This document shows, in pieces, positions 25,923 through 35,574 of a DNA stretch of 64,000 nucleotides. The DNA is from Granulosicoccus sp036478595 (lineage in GTDB: Bacteria; Pseudomonadota; Gammaproteobacteria; Granulosicoccales; Granulosicoccaceae). Both the position numbers and the translations under genes were made by a program. Below the pieces are notes generated by a model that was given only the letters and a program-made list of their open reading frames with translations, did not search any database and was not told the origin of the DNA. Position 1 is the stretch's first letter. Each line of letters opens with the position of its first letter. The stretch is taken from the NCBI GenBank assembly GCA_036478595.1, contig JAZGEF010000059.1, positions 1 to 64,000 on the forward strand, given 5' to 3'.

Positions 25923-27185
25923 TCAAGAAGGGGCTGGCTTCGTGCCCGAAGCTTCTTGAACAAATTTAAGTAACACCATACCAATGATAAACAACATCAG
26001 GATGGACACAATACCGATACGCGTACTACCAGTTAACACACCGACGACGCCAACTAACACGGGGCCAACCACAGCGGCCGATTTACCCAACATGTTCAGA
26101 AAGCCAAAGTACTCGCCACTTCTATCTTGCGGTATAAGCTGACTATACATAGAGCGACTGAGCGATTGCACGCCACCTTGAAAGAGGCCCAGTACAACAG
26201 CCAGCAAGTAGAAATGAGTGGTAGTTTGCATGAACGCGGCCGCAAATGTTGCAACCACGTAGGCACTTAGTGCAATCCAAAGGCCAAACTTTGCACCGTG
26301 TCGTTGGCCAATGCGACCAAAAAACAAAGTGGACGGAAAACCAATAAATTGAACTATTAAAAGGGCTGTGATCAAGCTATTTGTTGGTAGGCCAATAGAG
26401 AGGCCATAGTCAACCGCCATTCTAATAATCGTTGCCAAGCCATCGATATAAAACCAGTAAGCAAGCAGGAATATTGCCACGTTTTTGTTGGCCATTATTC
26501 GCTTAGCCGTAGCAGCTAACTGCCGTAGCGAACCAGATACTGTCACGGCTTGTTTTGCATTGTTGGGCTTATCTTTGATGTTTAGCACTAAAGGAATAGT
26601 AAAAACCGTCCACCAAATAGCGACACTGATGAACGACCATCGAACAGCTTCAGTTGCATCTGCTAAGCCGAACATGGCAGGTTTTAATGTCATCACCACG
26701 TTCAACAAGAACAACATCCCGCCACCCAAATACCCCAAGGCAAAACCAAGCGCAGAGAGGCTGTGTTGTTGTGGTTTAGGGGCGAGTATTGGCAGTAGTG
26801 CATCGTAAAATACATTCGCACCCGAAAATCCAATGATAGCCACAACATAAACCAACACCGCAACTGGCCACATTCCTTGTGCAACAAAAAGGAAACTACT
26901 GGTGGCGAGTATGCCAAGCATGGCAAAACACACGAGCAGTCGCTTATGCAAGCCGCTGGAATCAGCAATAGCGCCTAACAGCGGAGCAAGTATCACGATA
27001 ATCAGGCTCGCGACAGAGTTGCCGAGCCCTAAATAAAATGTGCTAGTGGTAACCGCCATATCTCCACTCCAATACTGCTTGAAAAATATTGGAAAAAAGC
27101 CTGCCATAACGGTGGTAGCGAAGCTGGAGTTGGCCCAATCATAAAAAGCCCATGAGAGCTGTGGGCGGGTTATTTTTGTTAGCAT
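25923..27185 (-). CDS. MFS transporter, UMF1/Atg22-like family
   Basis: The 420-aa protein has 12 hydrophobic segments and the family's N-terminal SWAFYDWANSSFATTVMAGFFPIFF. Other marks are GLGNSVASLIIVILAPLLGAIAD, GANVFYDALLP and GVQSLSRSMYSQLIP with SGEYFGFLNMLGK. These are Atg22-like major-facilitator proteins of the inner membrane, and bacterial substrates are mostly unknown. It is convergent with csrA (24-bp gap) and divergent from hutD. Confidence 0.88.
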   Translation of the reverse strand: MLTKITRPQLSWAFYDWANSSFATTVMAGFFPIFFKQYWSGDMAVTTSTFYLGLGNSVASLIIVILAPLLGAIADSSGLHKRLLVCFAMLGILATSSFLFVAQGMWPVAVLVYVVAIIGFSGANVFYDALLPILAPKPQQHSLSALGFALGYLGGGMLFLLNVVMTLKPAMFGLADATEAVRWSFISVAIWWTVFTIPLVLNIKDKPNNAKQAVTVSGSLRQLAATAKRIMANKNVAIFLLAYWFYIDGLATIIRMAVDYGLSIGLPTNSLITALLIVQFIGFPSTLFFGRIGQRHGAKFGLWIALSAYVVATFAAAFMQTTTHFYLLAVVLGLFQGGVQSLSRSMYSQLIPQDRSGEYFGFLNMLGKSAAVVGPVLVGVVGVLTGSTRIGIVSILMLFIIGMVLLKFVQEASGTKPAPS

Positions 27186-27255
27186 GTGAAGAATGCTAAC
27201 TCACATTGCTGACAACAGCCAGCAGCATCCTTGTTTATAAGCCGCACGGTTCCCC

Positions 27256-27825
27256 ATGACACTACAACATATTCCGTTTGAACAGTTCGAAGCCAAACCA
27301 TGGAAAAATGGCTTGGGCACTACTTACGATATTGCACTGTTGCCAAATGGTGCAGATCACACCAGTTTCGACCTGCGCTTTGCACTATCCCCTATAGTCG
27401 AAGACAACGTATTTTCAGCGTTTCCGGGCATTGAAAGGGTTATTACACCGGTAGAAGGGGAAGGGCTCGGCTTGGAATTTGACGATGCTAAAACCCAGCT
27501 TTCGCTGTACCAATCTTTTCGCTTTGATTCCGCCCTGACACCCATGGGAAAACCCGTTTCTGGGCCAATTAAGGTGATCAATGCCATGGCGAGGCGTGAT
27601 AGCTGGAATATTCTCAGCTGTGATGTAACCGAGCGAGTTGAGCATGAAATTAGCGATGGAGAAATACTCTTTCTTTTTGTTTTGGGCTGCTGCTCAGTTC
27701 ACACCGGTGAGGAACAAGCCTTGATTAACAAGCATGGCGCCGTATTGGTCACCGGCGCTACTAGAGTCTCCATCTCATCAGTTGCAGGTACACGGGTTTT
27801 ATGCGCACATCTACAGCCTGTTTGA
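27256..27825 (+). CDS. hutD: HutD family cupin protein
   Basis: The 189-aa bicupin starts with a HutD-like PWKNGLGTTYDIAL (usually PWKNGGG). It continues with FDLRFALSPIVEDNVFSAFPGIER. HutD is often found with histidine-utilisation genes and may modulate formiminoglutamate or urocanate levels. No other hut gene is in this window, so it stands alone between the MFS gene and tex. Confidence 0.8.
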   Translation: MTLQHIPFEQFEAKPWKNGLGTTYDIALLPNGADHTSFDLRFALSPIVEDNVFSAFPGIERVITPVEGEGLGLEFDDAKTQLSLYQSFRFDSALTPMGKPVSGPIKVINAMARRDSWNILSCDVTERVEHEISDGEILFLFVLGCCSVHTGEEQALINKHGAVLVTGATRVSISSVAGTRVLCAHLQPV

Positions 27826-27968
27826 TAAATGCCAGCTAAATGCTTACGCGGAAACTGGCAGGGCTCACACTGCTACAGATTACTGTTGCGACACAAATTA
27901 AGCAGATCCACACTTTATTGATGATACGATACGCGGCTAAATCTCGATTGTCCTCGTTAATCCATTAG

Positions 27969-30323
27969 ATGAAATCCAATAATTTACCACTATTTCAACG
28001 CATCGCTGAAACCATTAATGCAAGCTCTCAACAAGTGCGAGTTGCTGTGGAAATGCTTGACAATGGTGATACAGTACCGTTTATTTCGCGATATCGAAAA
28101 GAAGCCACTGGTGGTTTAACCGACACTCAACTACGTTATCTCGAACAGCGGCTCTCGTACTTGCGCGAGTTTGATGCACGTAAAGAATCGATCATTTCTG
28201 CCATTGAAGAACAGGGTGCTTTGACTGATGCGTTACGAAGTCAGATTATGCAAGTTGACACAAAGTCGGCATTAGAAGATCTATACCTTCCCTATAAAAA
28301 GAAACGTCGAACCAAAGGCCAGATCGCCATTGAAGCTGGCCTTGAGCCTTTAGCGGATCTCTTATGGGACTCGCCCGAGAAGCATCCTGGTAGTGAAGCG
28401 GCGGCATTTGTTAAAGAAGACCTAGGCATAGTTGACGAAAAGACGGCACTGGATGGCGCGCGTTCTATCTTGGTTGAGCGATTTGCTGAAGAAGCCGTAT
28501 TGATCGGCAGAGTGCGCGATCTTCTGCAGAATCAATCTTATCTATGTGCCAGTGTGAGTGCCGGTAAAGACACAGAAGGAGAAAAGTTTCGAGACTATTT
28601 TGATCATCAAGAGCATTACAGCAAGGTCCCTGGTCATCGCGCACTAGCGATGTTTCGTGGTCGAAAAGAGGGCGTGTTGTCATTACGCTTGTTGCTTAAA
28701 GAGGCTGAAGGTTACGGTGATAGTGGTTGTATCGATTCGGTTGCACGCCATTTAGGATTTTCAAACAAACAACTACCAAGCGATCAATGGCGAGAGCAAG
28801 TGGTGTCTTGGGTATGGAAAATTAAATTAGTGTCACACTTGGAAATCGAGCTCTTCACCGCCTTGAAGATCAAAGCGGATGCCGAAGCTATCAGTGTGTT
28901 TGCGGCCAACCTACAAGATTTACTTTTATCAGCACCCGCTGGTGCCCGGCCAACTTTGGGTTTAGATCCGGGTTATCGCTCTGGTGTAAAGGTGACAGTC
29001 ATCGACGCTAATGGCAAGGTTGTCCAGCACGATACCATTTACCCACACGCACCACAGAAGCAATGGGATAGAGCGGTAGCTATTCTTAACGCGCTGTGTA
29101 AAAAACACAAAGTCGAACTGATAGCGGTTGGCAATGGCACTGCCAGCCGTGAAACCGAAAAGCTTGCTGAAGAAACTATAAAAACATCCGGTGTAGCTGG
29201 CATAACCAAAGTGCTGGTATCAGAAGCCGGCGCGTCGGTGTATTCGGCATCCAAAATTGCTGAAGATGAGTTTCCTGATTTGGATGTCACCATTCGTGGC
29301 GCCGTATCAATTGCTAGGCGTTTGCAAGACCCATTGGCCGAACTAGTCAAAATCGATCCTAAGGCGATAGGGGTTGGTCAGTATCAGCACGATGTATCGC
29401 AAACCGCATTGGCACGCAGTTTGGAGGCAACGGTTGAAGACTGTGTAAACGCAGTGGGGGTTAACCTGGATACCGCTTCAGCTGCTTTATTATCACGCGT
29501 TGCCGGCTTGTCAACAACGCTTGCTGATAATATCGTGGCTTATCGAGATGAGCACGGTACGTTTGATACGCGCGCTCAACTTAAGAAGGTGCCTAGACTA
29601 GGGCCAAAAGCATTTGAGCAATGTGCAGGCTTCTTACGCATACCAGCCGGTTCGAACCCTTTGGATGCCTCGGGCGTACACCCAGAGACCTACGCAGTGG
29701 TTAAACGCATTATTAAACACGCTGGGCGCGAACTAAGCGAAGTAATTGGTGATACGGCTTACCTTGCGTCTCTTAATCCTCATCAATTTACTGATGAGCA
29801 GTTCGGCGAGCTGACGGTAAAAGATATCTTACTGGAACTGGATAAGCCTGGTCGAGACCCTCGACCCGAATTTAAAACAGTAAAATTTAGGGATGGCGTC
29901 GAATCAATTAATGACCTGCAAACGGATCAAATATTAGAAGGGCAGGTAACCAGTGTGACCGCCTTCGGTGCCTTTGTTGATATCGGCGTTCATCAAGATG
30001 GCTTGGTTCATATTTCGGCGTTGGCAGATACCTACATTAAGGACCCGCGCTCTGTCGTGAAGGCAGGAGATATTGTAAAAGTTAAAGTAACGAGTGTTGA
30101 TGTCAGTCGTAACCGAATAGCACTTTCGATGCGTTTGACTGATGGCGCTGATGACTCATCTTCGACACGTGTAGCGAAGCCTCAACGCCGAGAAACAAAA
30201 CGTTCGGAGCGTAGTAAAACAGGCAAACCACTAAAGCCGCAACGACAAGCCACACAAACAGACGCACCTTCGGCACTAGCGTTGTCTCTTAAAACTGCAA
30301 TGGATTCCAAGTCAAAAGGCTAA
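27969..30323 (+). CDS. tex: Tex family S1 RNA-binding transcription accessory protein
   Basis: The 784-aa protein has the full Tex layout. There is an N-terminal helical domain with DTVPFISRYRKEATGGL, then a YqgF-like RNase H fold (about 320-460, LGLDPGYRSGVKV). Helix-hairpin-helix motifs follow (about 490-570, VGVNLDTASAALLSRVAG), and an S1 domain (about 650-720, GQVTSVTAFGAFVDIGVHQDGLVHIS). The Lys/Arg/Ser-rich tail is normal. It binds nucleic acid and influences transcription. It is a single gene with no operon partner. Confidence 0.96.
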   Translation: MKSNNLPLFQRIAETINASSQQVRVAVEMLDNGDTVPFISRYRKEATGGLTDTQLRYLEQRLSYLREFDARKESIISAIEEQGALTDALRSQIMQVDTKSALEDLYLPYKKKRRTKGQIAIEAGLEPLADLLWDSPEKHPGSEAAAFVKEDLGIVDEKTALDGARSILVERFAEEAVLIGRVRDLLQNQSYLCASVSAGKDTEGEKFRDYFDHQEHYSKVPGHRALAMFRGRKEGVLSLRLLLKEAEGYGDSGCIDSVARHLGFSNKQLPSDQWREQVVSWVWKIKLVSHLEIELFTALKIKADAEAISVFAANLQDLLLSAPAGARPTLGLDPGYRSGVKVTVIDANGKVVQHDTIYPHAPQKQWDRAVAILNALCKKHKVELIAVGNGTASRETEKLAEETIKTSGVAGITKVLVSEAGASVYSASKIAEDEFPDLDVTIRGAVSIARRLQDPLAELVKIDPKAIGVGQYQHDVSQTALARSLEATVEDCVNAVGVNLDTASAALLSRVAGLSTTLADNIVAYRDEHGTFDTRAQLKKVPRLGPKAFEQCAGFLRIPAGSNPLDASGVHPETYAVVKRIIKHAGRELSEVIGDTAYLASLNPHQFTDEQFGELTVKDILLELDKPGRDPRPEFKTVKFRDGVESINDLQTDQILEGQVTSVTAFGAFVDIGVHQDGLVHISALADTYIKDPRSVVKAGDIVKVKVTSVDVSRNRIALSMRLTDGADDSSSTRVAKPQRRETKRSERSKTGKPLKPQRQATQTDAPSALALSLKTAMDSKSKG

Positions 30324-30432
30324 CATTAGGAATTTGCGCTTGTAAGCTGGATTCCGGCAATTAGTTGTCGTTATTCACTCGTTTAGGGCCGCCGCGATTT
30401 GTTAGTCTGTAGACCGATTAGAGGAGCTACAG

Positions 30433-31953
30433 ATGGCAGAGAAAAAGCCCAATATACTCATAATAATGGTCGATCAGCTCAACGGGACATTGTTTCCAGA
30501 TGGACCTGTGGATTGGTTACATACGCCCCATTTAAAAGCATTGGCCGCGCGCTCTACTCGATTTAAAAATGCCTACACTGCATCACCTCTGTGCGCACCG
30601 GGCCGGGCAAGCTTTATGTCGGGTCAACTGCCATCACGCACTCGGGTATATGACAACGCAGCCGAGTTTGCTTCTGACATTCCTACTTATGCTCATCATT
30701 TACGTCGAGTGGGGTACTACACCTGTTTATCTGGAAAGATGCATTTTGTGGGGCCTGATCAATTACACGGCTTTGAAGAGCGACTCACTACTGACATCTA
30801 TCCTGCTGACTTCGGTTGGACTCCTGACTATCGAAAACCCGGCGAACGCATCAATTGGTGGTACCACAACATGGGGTCAGTAAAAGGCGCTGGCGTGGCC
30901 GAGATCACTAATCAGATGGAGTACGACGATGAGGTTGCAAACTTTGCCATTCAAAAGTTGTATCAACTCTCCCGCGGGCTAGATGAACGCCCTTGGTCAT
31001 TAACGGTTAGTTTTACCCATCCGCATGATCCCTACGTAGCGCGTAAAAAATACTGGGACATGTACAACGATTGCCGGCATCTCGATCCCGTTGAGCCTGC
31101 ATACAACTATGAAGATTACGATGCACATTCTCAACGCATCATGCTGGCAAATGACTATACAGAATTCGACATCACCACAGAGGATGTGCGTCGTTCGCGG
31201 CAGGCTTACTTTGCCAATATATCGTATCTTGATGAAAAGCTCGGGTGGTTAATGCAAGTGTTAGAGGACACTCGACAAGCAGACAATACCGCAATCGTAT
31301 TTGTATCAGATCATGGAGACATGATTGGTGAGAAAGGGCTATGGTTTAAAATGAACTTTCTTGAAGGCTCTTCAAGGGTGCCATTGATGATATGCGCACC
31401 AAACATGGAGCCAGGTTTAGTTCAAGCACCAGTATCTAACATCGATGTTACACCCACTGTAGCAGAGCTTGCCGGTGTATCACTTGAAGAAGTGCAACCA
31501 TGGACCGACGGTATGAGCCTGGTATCGATAGGCAATGGTGTTACTCGCGATGCCCCGGTGTTGATGGAGTACGCTGCAGAGGGCAGCTATGCTCCGGTGG
31601 TTTCAATTCGGCAGGGTGCCTGGAAATACAATCGATGCCAGCTTGATCCAGAGCAGCTTTTTAACATAGACAATGATCCACAAGAGCAAAGCAACCTTGC
31701 CGATTCAAGTGAACATCATGAAGTACTACAGCAATTTCGTGATCAGGCTGAGCGGCGATGGGATTTAGATCAGTTTGACAATCAAGTACGTGAATCCCAA
31801 GCTCGCCGTTGGGTTGTATATGAGGCGCTTAGAAACGGTAACTATTATCCGTGGGAATATCAACCGCTACAAAAAGCATCTGAGCGGTATATGCGTAACC
31901 ACATGGATTTAAATGTACTTGAGGATAATCAAAGATTTCCGCGTGGGGAGTAG
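30433..31953 (+). CDS. betC: Choline-sulfatase
   Basis: It hydrolyses choline-O-sulfate to choline and sulfate, supplying osmoprotectant precursor and sulfur. The 506-aa protein shows the formylglycine motif CAPGRASFMSGQ, the N-terminal ILIIMVDQLNGTLFPDGP, SGKMHFVGPDQLHGFEERLT and VSDHGDMIGEKGLWFKM. The C-terminal ESQARRWVVYEALRNG and WEYQP stretch is characteristic of BetC and shapes the choline pocket. GAGGAG sits before the ATG. No signal peptide is seen. betA, betB and a transporter are not adjacent; an IS element follows 23 bp downstream and may have separated it from partners. Confidence 0.93.
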   Translation: MAEKKPNILIIMVDQLNGTLFPDGPVDWLHTPHLKALAARSTRFKNAYTASPLCAPGRASFMSGQLPSRTRVYDNAAEFASDIPTYAHHLRRVGYYTCLSGKMHFVGPDQLHGFEERLTTDIYPADFGWTPDYRKPGERINWWYHNMGSVKGAGVAEITNQMEYDDEVANFAIQKLYQLSRGLDERPWSLTVSFTHPHDPYVARKKYWDMYNDCRHLDPVEPAYNYEDYDAHSQRIMLANDYTEFDITTEDVRRSRQAYFANISYLDEKLGWLMQVLEDTRQADNTAIVFVSDHGDMIGEKGLWFKMNFLEGSSRVPLMICAPNMEPGLVQAPVSNIDVTPTVAELAGVSLEEVQPWTDGMSLVSIGNGVTRDAPVLMEYAAEGSYAPVVSIRQGAWKYNRCQLDPEQLFNIDNDPQEQSNLADSSEHHEVLQQFRDQAERRWDLDQFDNQVRESQARRWVVYEALRNGNYYPWEYQPLQKASERYMRNHMDLNVLEDNQRFPRGE

Positions 31954-31976
31954 TTGGGGTGGCCTTTGCTTTAAAT

Positions 31977-32994
31977 TGTGCGATTCACACACATTCTTTC
32001 AATTTAGTCAGCTCTAAATCTATCTGATAATTGGCGTCTTTGATACGTTCGTTTTCTACAATGCACGCGTCTCCAACTTCTTGATGGAACGGAGTTTTTT
32101 CTGCCAATTGAATAACTTTCTCCATGGGTGTCAAACCGTTCAACGATCCATGAGTACGCTGCCAGTTGTAGCAAAATTGCCATTCTGATACCGAGTCTTT
32201 AAGAGTTTCAAGATCAAGCTCTACGGTCGAGTAAAATTCTTCTTTATCCGTGCGCTGCGATCTTTCTACTTTCCCATTCAGATGAGGTGAAGCAGGTTTG
32301 TTTGGCCTGAACTTTATTCCGTACTCCATCATCTTCTCCTGAACCTTCGCCGCAAAATATTCTCTACCTCGATCGGTTTGAATTCGTTGAATCGGGAATG
32401 GCATTTCTTCAACTACCTGATCCAGAAATAGAAGTGTGTTGGCCCCGGTGCGCCGAGAGAATACTGCTAATACACGGAATCTAGAGCAGTCATCAACAGC
32501 CGTGTATTGAATGATCCCTGGAGCAATCTTGGTTGTATCCATCTGAAGTCGATCACCAGGAATTGGACGTTCGTACCAAATGTAATCAGATTTCATTTTT
32601 TTTCTTTTAAAAGGTTTGACATCATTCCTGACCAGAACCTTATGGATTGATGCCAGTGCGAGAGTGCAATGATGCTGTCTAAATAGTTCGTTTTTTATTC
32701 TTCTTGCACCAAGTTTTCTGATCGTTCTCAGACTCAATATCCACTTCTCTTCCTGCTTACCAATCTTAGTGGTTGGGGAGCTGTGAGGACGCCTGCATTG
32801 ATCTATCAGGCCATCAATGCCAACGGATGCGTAACGCCGGGACCACTTACGCAGCGTGGGCCTGGAGATGCCACAGCTACGACACACAAGCCCAGCATCA
32901 CCGCACTCTGAGTACATCTCAACCCAAGTTGATCTTTATCGTATCTGTTTGTCCATAGACACCCATTCTATTGAAAGGATGTCTATGAATCACA
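31977..32994 (-). mobile_element. IS481-type insertion sequence with imperfect terminal repeats
   Basis: About 1.02 kb. The ends can be paired: the left end (from 31977) reads TGTGCGATTCACACACATTC, and the right end read inward from 32994 reads TGTGATTCATAGACATCC. Both continue as TTTCAAT. The left copy has one extra base and a few changes. No clear target duplication is visible, suggesting an old insertion. It separates betC from a decayed glutamine amidotransferase gene. Confidence 0.7.
31985..32956 (-). pseudogene. IS481-type transposase with in-frame stop at codon 7
   Basis: The reading frame from ATG 32956 gives MDKQIR, then a TAA (32936-32938), then RSTWVEMYSECGDAGLVCR and the rest of an otherwise complete transposase. 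The helix-turn-helix is CGISRPTLRKWSRRY. The DDE catalytic residues are visible in LQMDTTK, IQTDRGREY and GKVERSQRTDKEEF. A 310-aa product could still start at the ATG at 32917, but it would lack the first 13 residues. The stop most simply came from AAA or CAA. Confidence 0.8.
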
Positions 32995-33061
32995 CCCTAT
33001 ATGATATGCGAACTGTCGTGGTTTGAAAAAAATATATCGCATATTGAGATTGCGCTCAAAA

Positions 33062-33372
33062 ATTTGCACCATCAAAATTCCAATTTTTTGCCTTCCTCGC
33101 CATTTTCAACATCAATACGGGCTTTATCAATCACAGTTTGAAGGATATGACCTTCCAATTGATCAATCAACCACCGCTGGCATAAATTCTTTGTTCATTT
33201 CAGAGGGGTATTGCGAAGTAAAGATATGTTCTCCGATGGTAAATGCTCCTACCTTACAAAAATCATTTCCACCGATAATTTGTGCACCCTCGGGTAATTG
33301 TGTCACTTGTTCGTGGTGTGCAGAGTACAGCGTCAGTGTTTTGTATGGTGGAGTCATCCAAGGCAGATGCAT
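33062..33372 (-). pseudogene. Class I glutamine amidotransferase, C-terminal remnant with frameshift
   Basis: The frame gives LTLYSAHHEQVTQLPEGA, then GGNDFCKVGAF and FTSQYPSEMNKEFMPAVVD. This matches the SHQDQV..LP.GA..LA.N..C and QYHPEM region of GATase1 proteins, with the catalytic His of YHPEM already altered. Similarity continues in another frame (LIDQLEGHILQTVIDKARID) to a stop at 33062, so at least one frameshift has occurred. The N-terminal half with the nucleophile Cys is absent. It adjoins the IS481 right end. Confidence 0.6.
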
Positions 33373-33613
33373 GGAATACAGTGACTACCCTGATGTAAAC
33401 TCGCGACAGATATGATCACCTTTCTTATCGTGCGCCACCTGTTACATTTATGTAGACGATGCGTGCATAGGCAAGTGAGGCACGACAGAAGAGTTTGAAT
33501 CCAGCATGTTGGAAGCAACCGAAGTATCCCTCATTACCCGCTGATCTGGGAACTATTGCTGTTCACCAGGGCTCTTAGTACTTGAATCCAGTAAAACTCA
33601 TAGGAGCGCCGCT
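33373..33613. other. Intergenic region upstream of msrB
   Basis: No gene is recognised. AGGAGCG just before the msrB ATG is a good ribosome site. The rest may hold the msrB promoter and further remains of the amidotransferase gene, but no similarity could be followed. Confidence 0.3.
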
Positions 33614-34282
33614 ATGAAGCGTTTAACAATAGTCACCGGTATCGTAGTAGGGCTTGGCATTGCAGCCTTAATTTCGTTTTATCCCATTGTTTATTCTGAA
33701 AACACGCTTGATCAAGAGACAACCGCTAAGCGTGAGGGTGCAAACATGCCCGTGAACTCCAATTCAATAACTAGTACCACGACATACCCAGGTACTGCGG
33801 CAACTTTTAATCCCGATGCATTTGTAAAACCTTCAGATGAAGAGCTTAAAAATAAGTTATCAGCCATTGAGTATAAAGTGACTCAACATGAAGGCACCGA
33901 ACGCGCGTTTTCCAATTCAATGCATGATGAGAAGCGGGCGGGGCTGTATGTAGACATCGTTTCTGGCGAACCGCTATTTTCGTCTGCTGATAAATTCGAC
34001 TCCAGAACGGGCTGGCCGAGCTTTGATCGCCCAATTGCTGAAGGAGTCGTGGTGGAGAAAGAAGATCTATCATTGTTTGGTGTACGCACAGAAATTCGTA
34101 GCAGCTTGGCTGATTCGCATTTAGGCCATGTATTTACCGACGGACCAGCAACGACCGGTAATCGCTACTGCATGAATGCAGCAGCGATGCGCTTTATCCC
34201 CATAGAGCAAATGGCTAAAACTGGCTATGGTGCGTACATTGGACGAGTTTCCGGTAACGCTGCACATTTGGCTAATCAATAA
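33614..34282 (+). CDS. msrB: Membrane-anchored or exported peptide-methionine (R)-S-oxide reductase
   Basis: It reduces R-methionine sulfoxide in oxidised proteins. The 222-aa chain opens with a hydrophobic segment (LTIVTGIVVGLGIAALISFY), then a Ser/Thr-rich linker to about residue 70 and a complete MsrB domain (KPSDEELKNKLS, FDSRTGWPSFDRPI, DSHLGHVFTDGP). The catalytic Cys is in RYCMNAAAMRF. The two CxxC zinc motifs of many MsrBs are absent, and the catalytic Cys is the only one in the mature domain, so recycling must use a direct or external thiol. The leader suggests work on the outer face of the inner membrane or in the periplasm. Confidence 0.92.
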   Translation: MKRLTIVTGIVVGLGIAALISFYPIVYSENTLDQETTAKREGANMPVNSNSITSTTTYPGTAATFNPDAFVKPSDEELKNKLSAIEYKVTQHEGTERAFSNSMHDEKRAGLYVDIVSGEPLFSSADKFDSRTGWPSFDRPIAEGVVVEKEDLSLFGVRTEIRSSLADSHLGHVFTDGPATTGNRYCMNAAAMRFIPIEQMAKTGYGAYIGRVSGNAAHLANQ

Positions 34283-34285
34283 TTG

Positions 34286-34708
34286 TTAATCCTTTTCAAT
34301 TTTGACTCGGCCACGCAATGATTTTGTTTTTGATTGCTTGGTTTTGCTATCCATGCGCCGTTTAACAGAGTTGCGGCTGGGCCTGGTTGGCACACGTTTT
34401 TTTTGTACAGCAGTAGCAATCAATATTAATTCACGTAATCGCTCAAAAGAATCATTTTTGTTCTTCGCTCGGCTGCGATAACTTTGTGCTTTGATAATCA
34501 CCACGCCGTCGTCTGAAATCCTCTGATCGTCCCATGCCAGCAGTTTTTCTTTGTAACTCTGCGGTAGTGATGATGCGCTTATATCGAATCGCAGATGAAC
34601 AGCAGTTGATACCTTATTAACGTGTTGCCCACCAGAACCACTGGCTCGAATCGGCTGTAGCTCGATTTCCTTTTCCGGAATACCAATAGGGCCTTTAATG
34701 TGCAGCAT
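34286..34708 (-). CDS. arfB: Alternative ribosome-rescue factor ArfB (YaeJ)
   Basis: This 140-aa peptidyl-tRNA hydrolase rescues ribosomes stalled without a stop codon. It has the release-factor GGQ motif in RASGSGGQHVNKVSTAVHLRF and the basic C-terminal tail (RVPTRPSRNSVKRRM, KTKSLRGRVK) that enters the empty mRNA channel. The start at 34708 (MLHIKGPIGIPEKEIEL) gives the same length as the Escherichia protein. It is convergent with msrB (3-bp gap). Confidence 0.93.
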   Translation of the reverse strand: MLHIKGPIGIPEKEIELQPIRASGSGGQHVNKVSTAVHLRFDISASSLPQSYKEKLLAWDDQRISDDGVVIIKAQSYRSRAKNKNDSFERLRELILIATAVQKKRVPTRPSRNSVKRRMDSKTKQSKTKSLRGRVKIEKD

Positions 34709-34919
34709 AATGGACAGTATATCGAATTGCCCACCGAAGTAGCTGCATCTGTTGATCAATTAGTTTATCGTCGGTCGAATTTTTATCAAATTGCGTTGCC
34801 GAATAAAAATTTCAATAAATGTATGAACCCAATTGGCTATCAAGGGTACTGAGTTGTTATAGCGTCTTGATGGCGCTACTAATCACCAGCTAGCCACAAT
34901 TGATAACGGAGAAATGACA

Positions 34920-35378
34920 ATGAATTACCTTACTTTAGTAATAGCACTATTTATGACACCCGCAGTATTCGCAGCTGGCAATAGCAATGGCTCAGGATAT
35001 TCAAACAATTCTGATAATCCAGATATAGGTAAAAACATGAAGGCGGCACATTCACTTATTGCAGACCAGAGCTACAAAGCGGCTATACGAAAGCTCAACA
35101 ACGTCATCAGAGGGGATTACAAAAATGCTGATGCATGGAATCTTTTGGGTTACTCCAATCGAAAGCTGGGCAAATACAAAAAAGCAAACAAAGCCTATCG
35201 TAAAGCACTTAAGTACAACCCAGCACACAAAGGCGCTTTGGAATACCAGGGTGAGCTATTTATCGAAACCAAGCAATTCGACAAAGCACGAGCAAATCGT
35301 GCCACACTCGCCGCACTCTGCCCGATAGGCTGCGAAGAGCTAAGCCTACTTGATGAGGCCTTAGCTCAAGTTAACTAG
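34920..35378 (+). CDS. Exported tetratricopeptide-repeat protein
   Basis: The 152-aa protein has a clear Sec signal peptide (MNYLTLVIALFMTPAVFA), a short Asn/Ser/Gly-rich linker and about two and a half TPR units (DAWNLLGYSNRKLGKYKKAN, AYRKALKYNPAHKGALEYQG). Two Cys lie near the C-terminus (LCPIGCEE). The second ATG (34920) is preferred over 34914 because GGAG is then about 9 nt away. It lies upstream of the ECF sigma/anti-sigma pair, but a terminator-like hairpin separates them. The binding partner is unknown. Confidence 0.75.
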   Translation: MNYLTLVIALFMTPAVFAAGNSNGSGYSNNSDNPDIGKNMKAAHSLIADQSYKAAIRKLNNVIRGDYKNADAWNLLGYSNRKLGKYKKANKAYRKALKYNPAHKGALEYQGELFIETKQFDKARANRATLAALCPIGCEELSLLDEALAQVN

Positions 35379-35390
35379 TTTGATTCCGGT

Positions 35391-35414
35391 CCGCAAGGGC
35401 AACTGCTCTTGCGG
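35391..35414 (+). terminator. Hairpin after the TPR gene
   Basis: Arms CCGCAAG and CTTGCGG, with an inner GCA/TGC pair, lie 12 nt after the TPR stop. The following TGTTTGG is only a weak T tract, so termination may be partial. Confidence 0.5.
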
Positions 35415-35574
35415 TGTTTGGATTGCAGCTAAAGATGGATTCCGCAAACCGGGCAAATTGAATAACTATACTGGTATATAAATCAATGCATTACCGGTGC
35501 TGCGCCGTTAGTTGCGCCATTCGATGAACCCAATCTACCCAAGTGGGTACTCAGTAGTTAATGAGCTGCTATAA

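Noticed and set aside
33023..33415. A 130-codon plus-strand frame beside the IS element
   Set aside because: It is antisense to the glutamine amidotransferase remnant, whose minus-strand translation is clearly family-like; the plus frame is Cys-rich and unpatterned.
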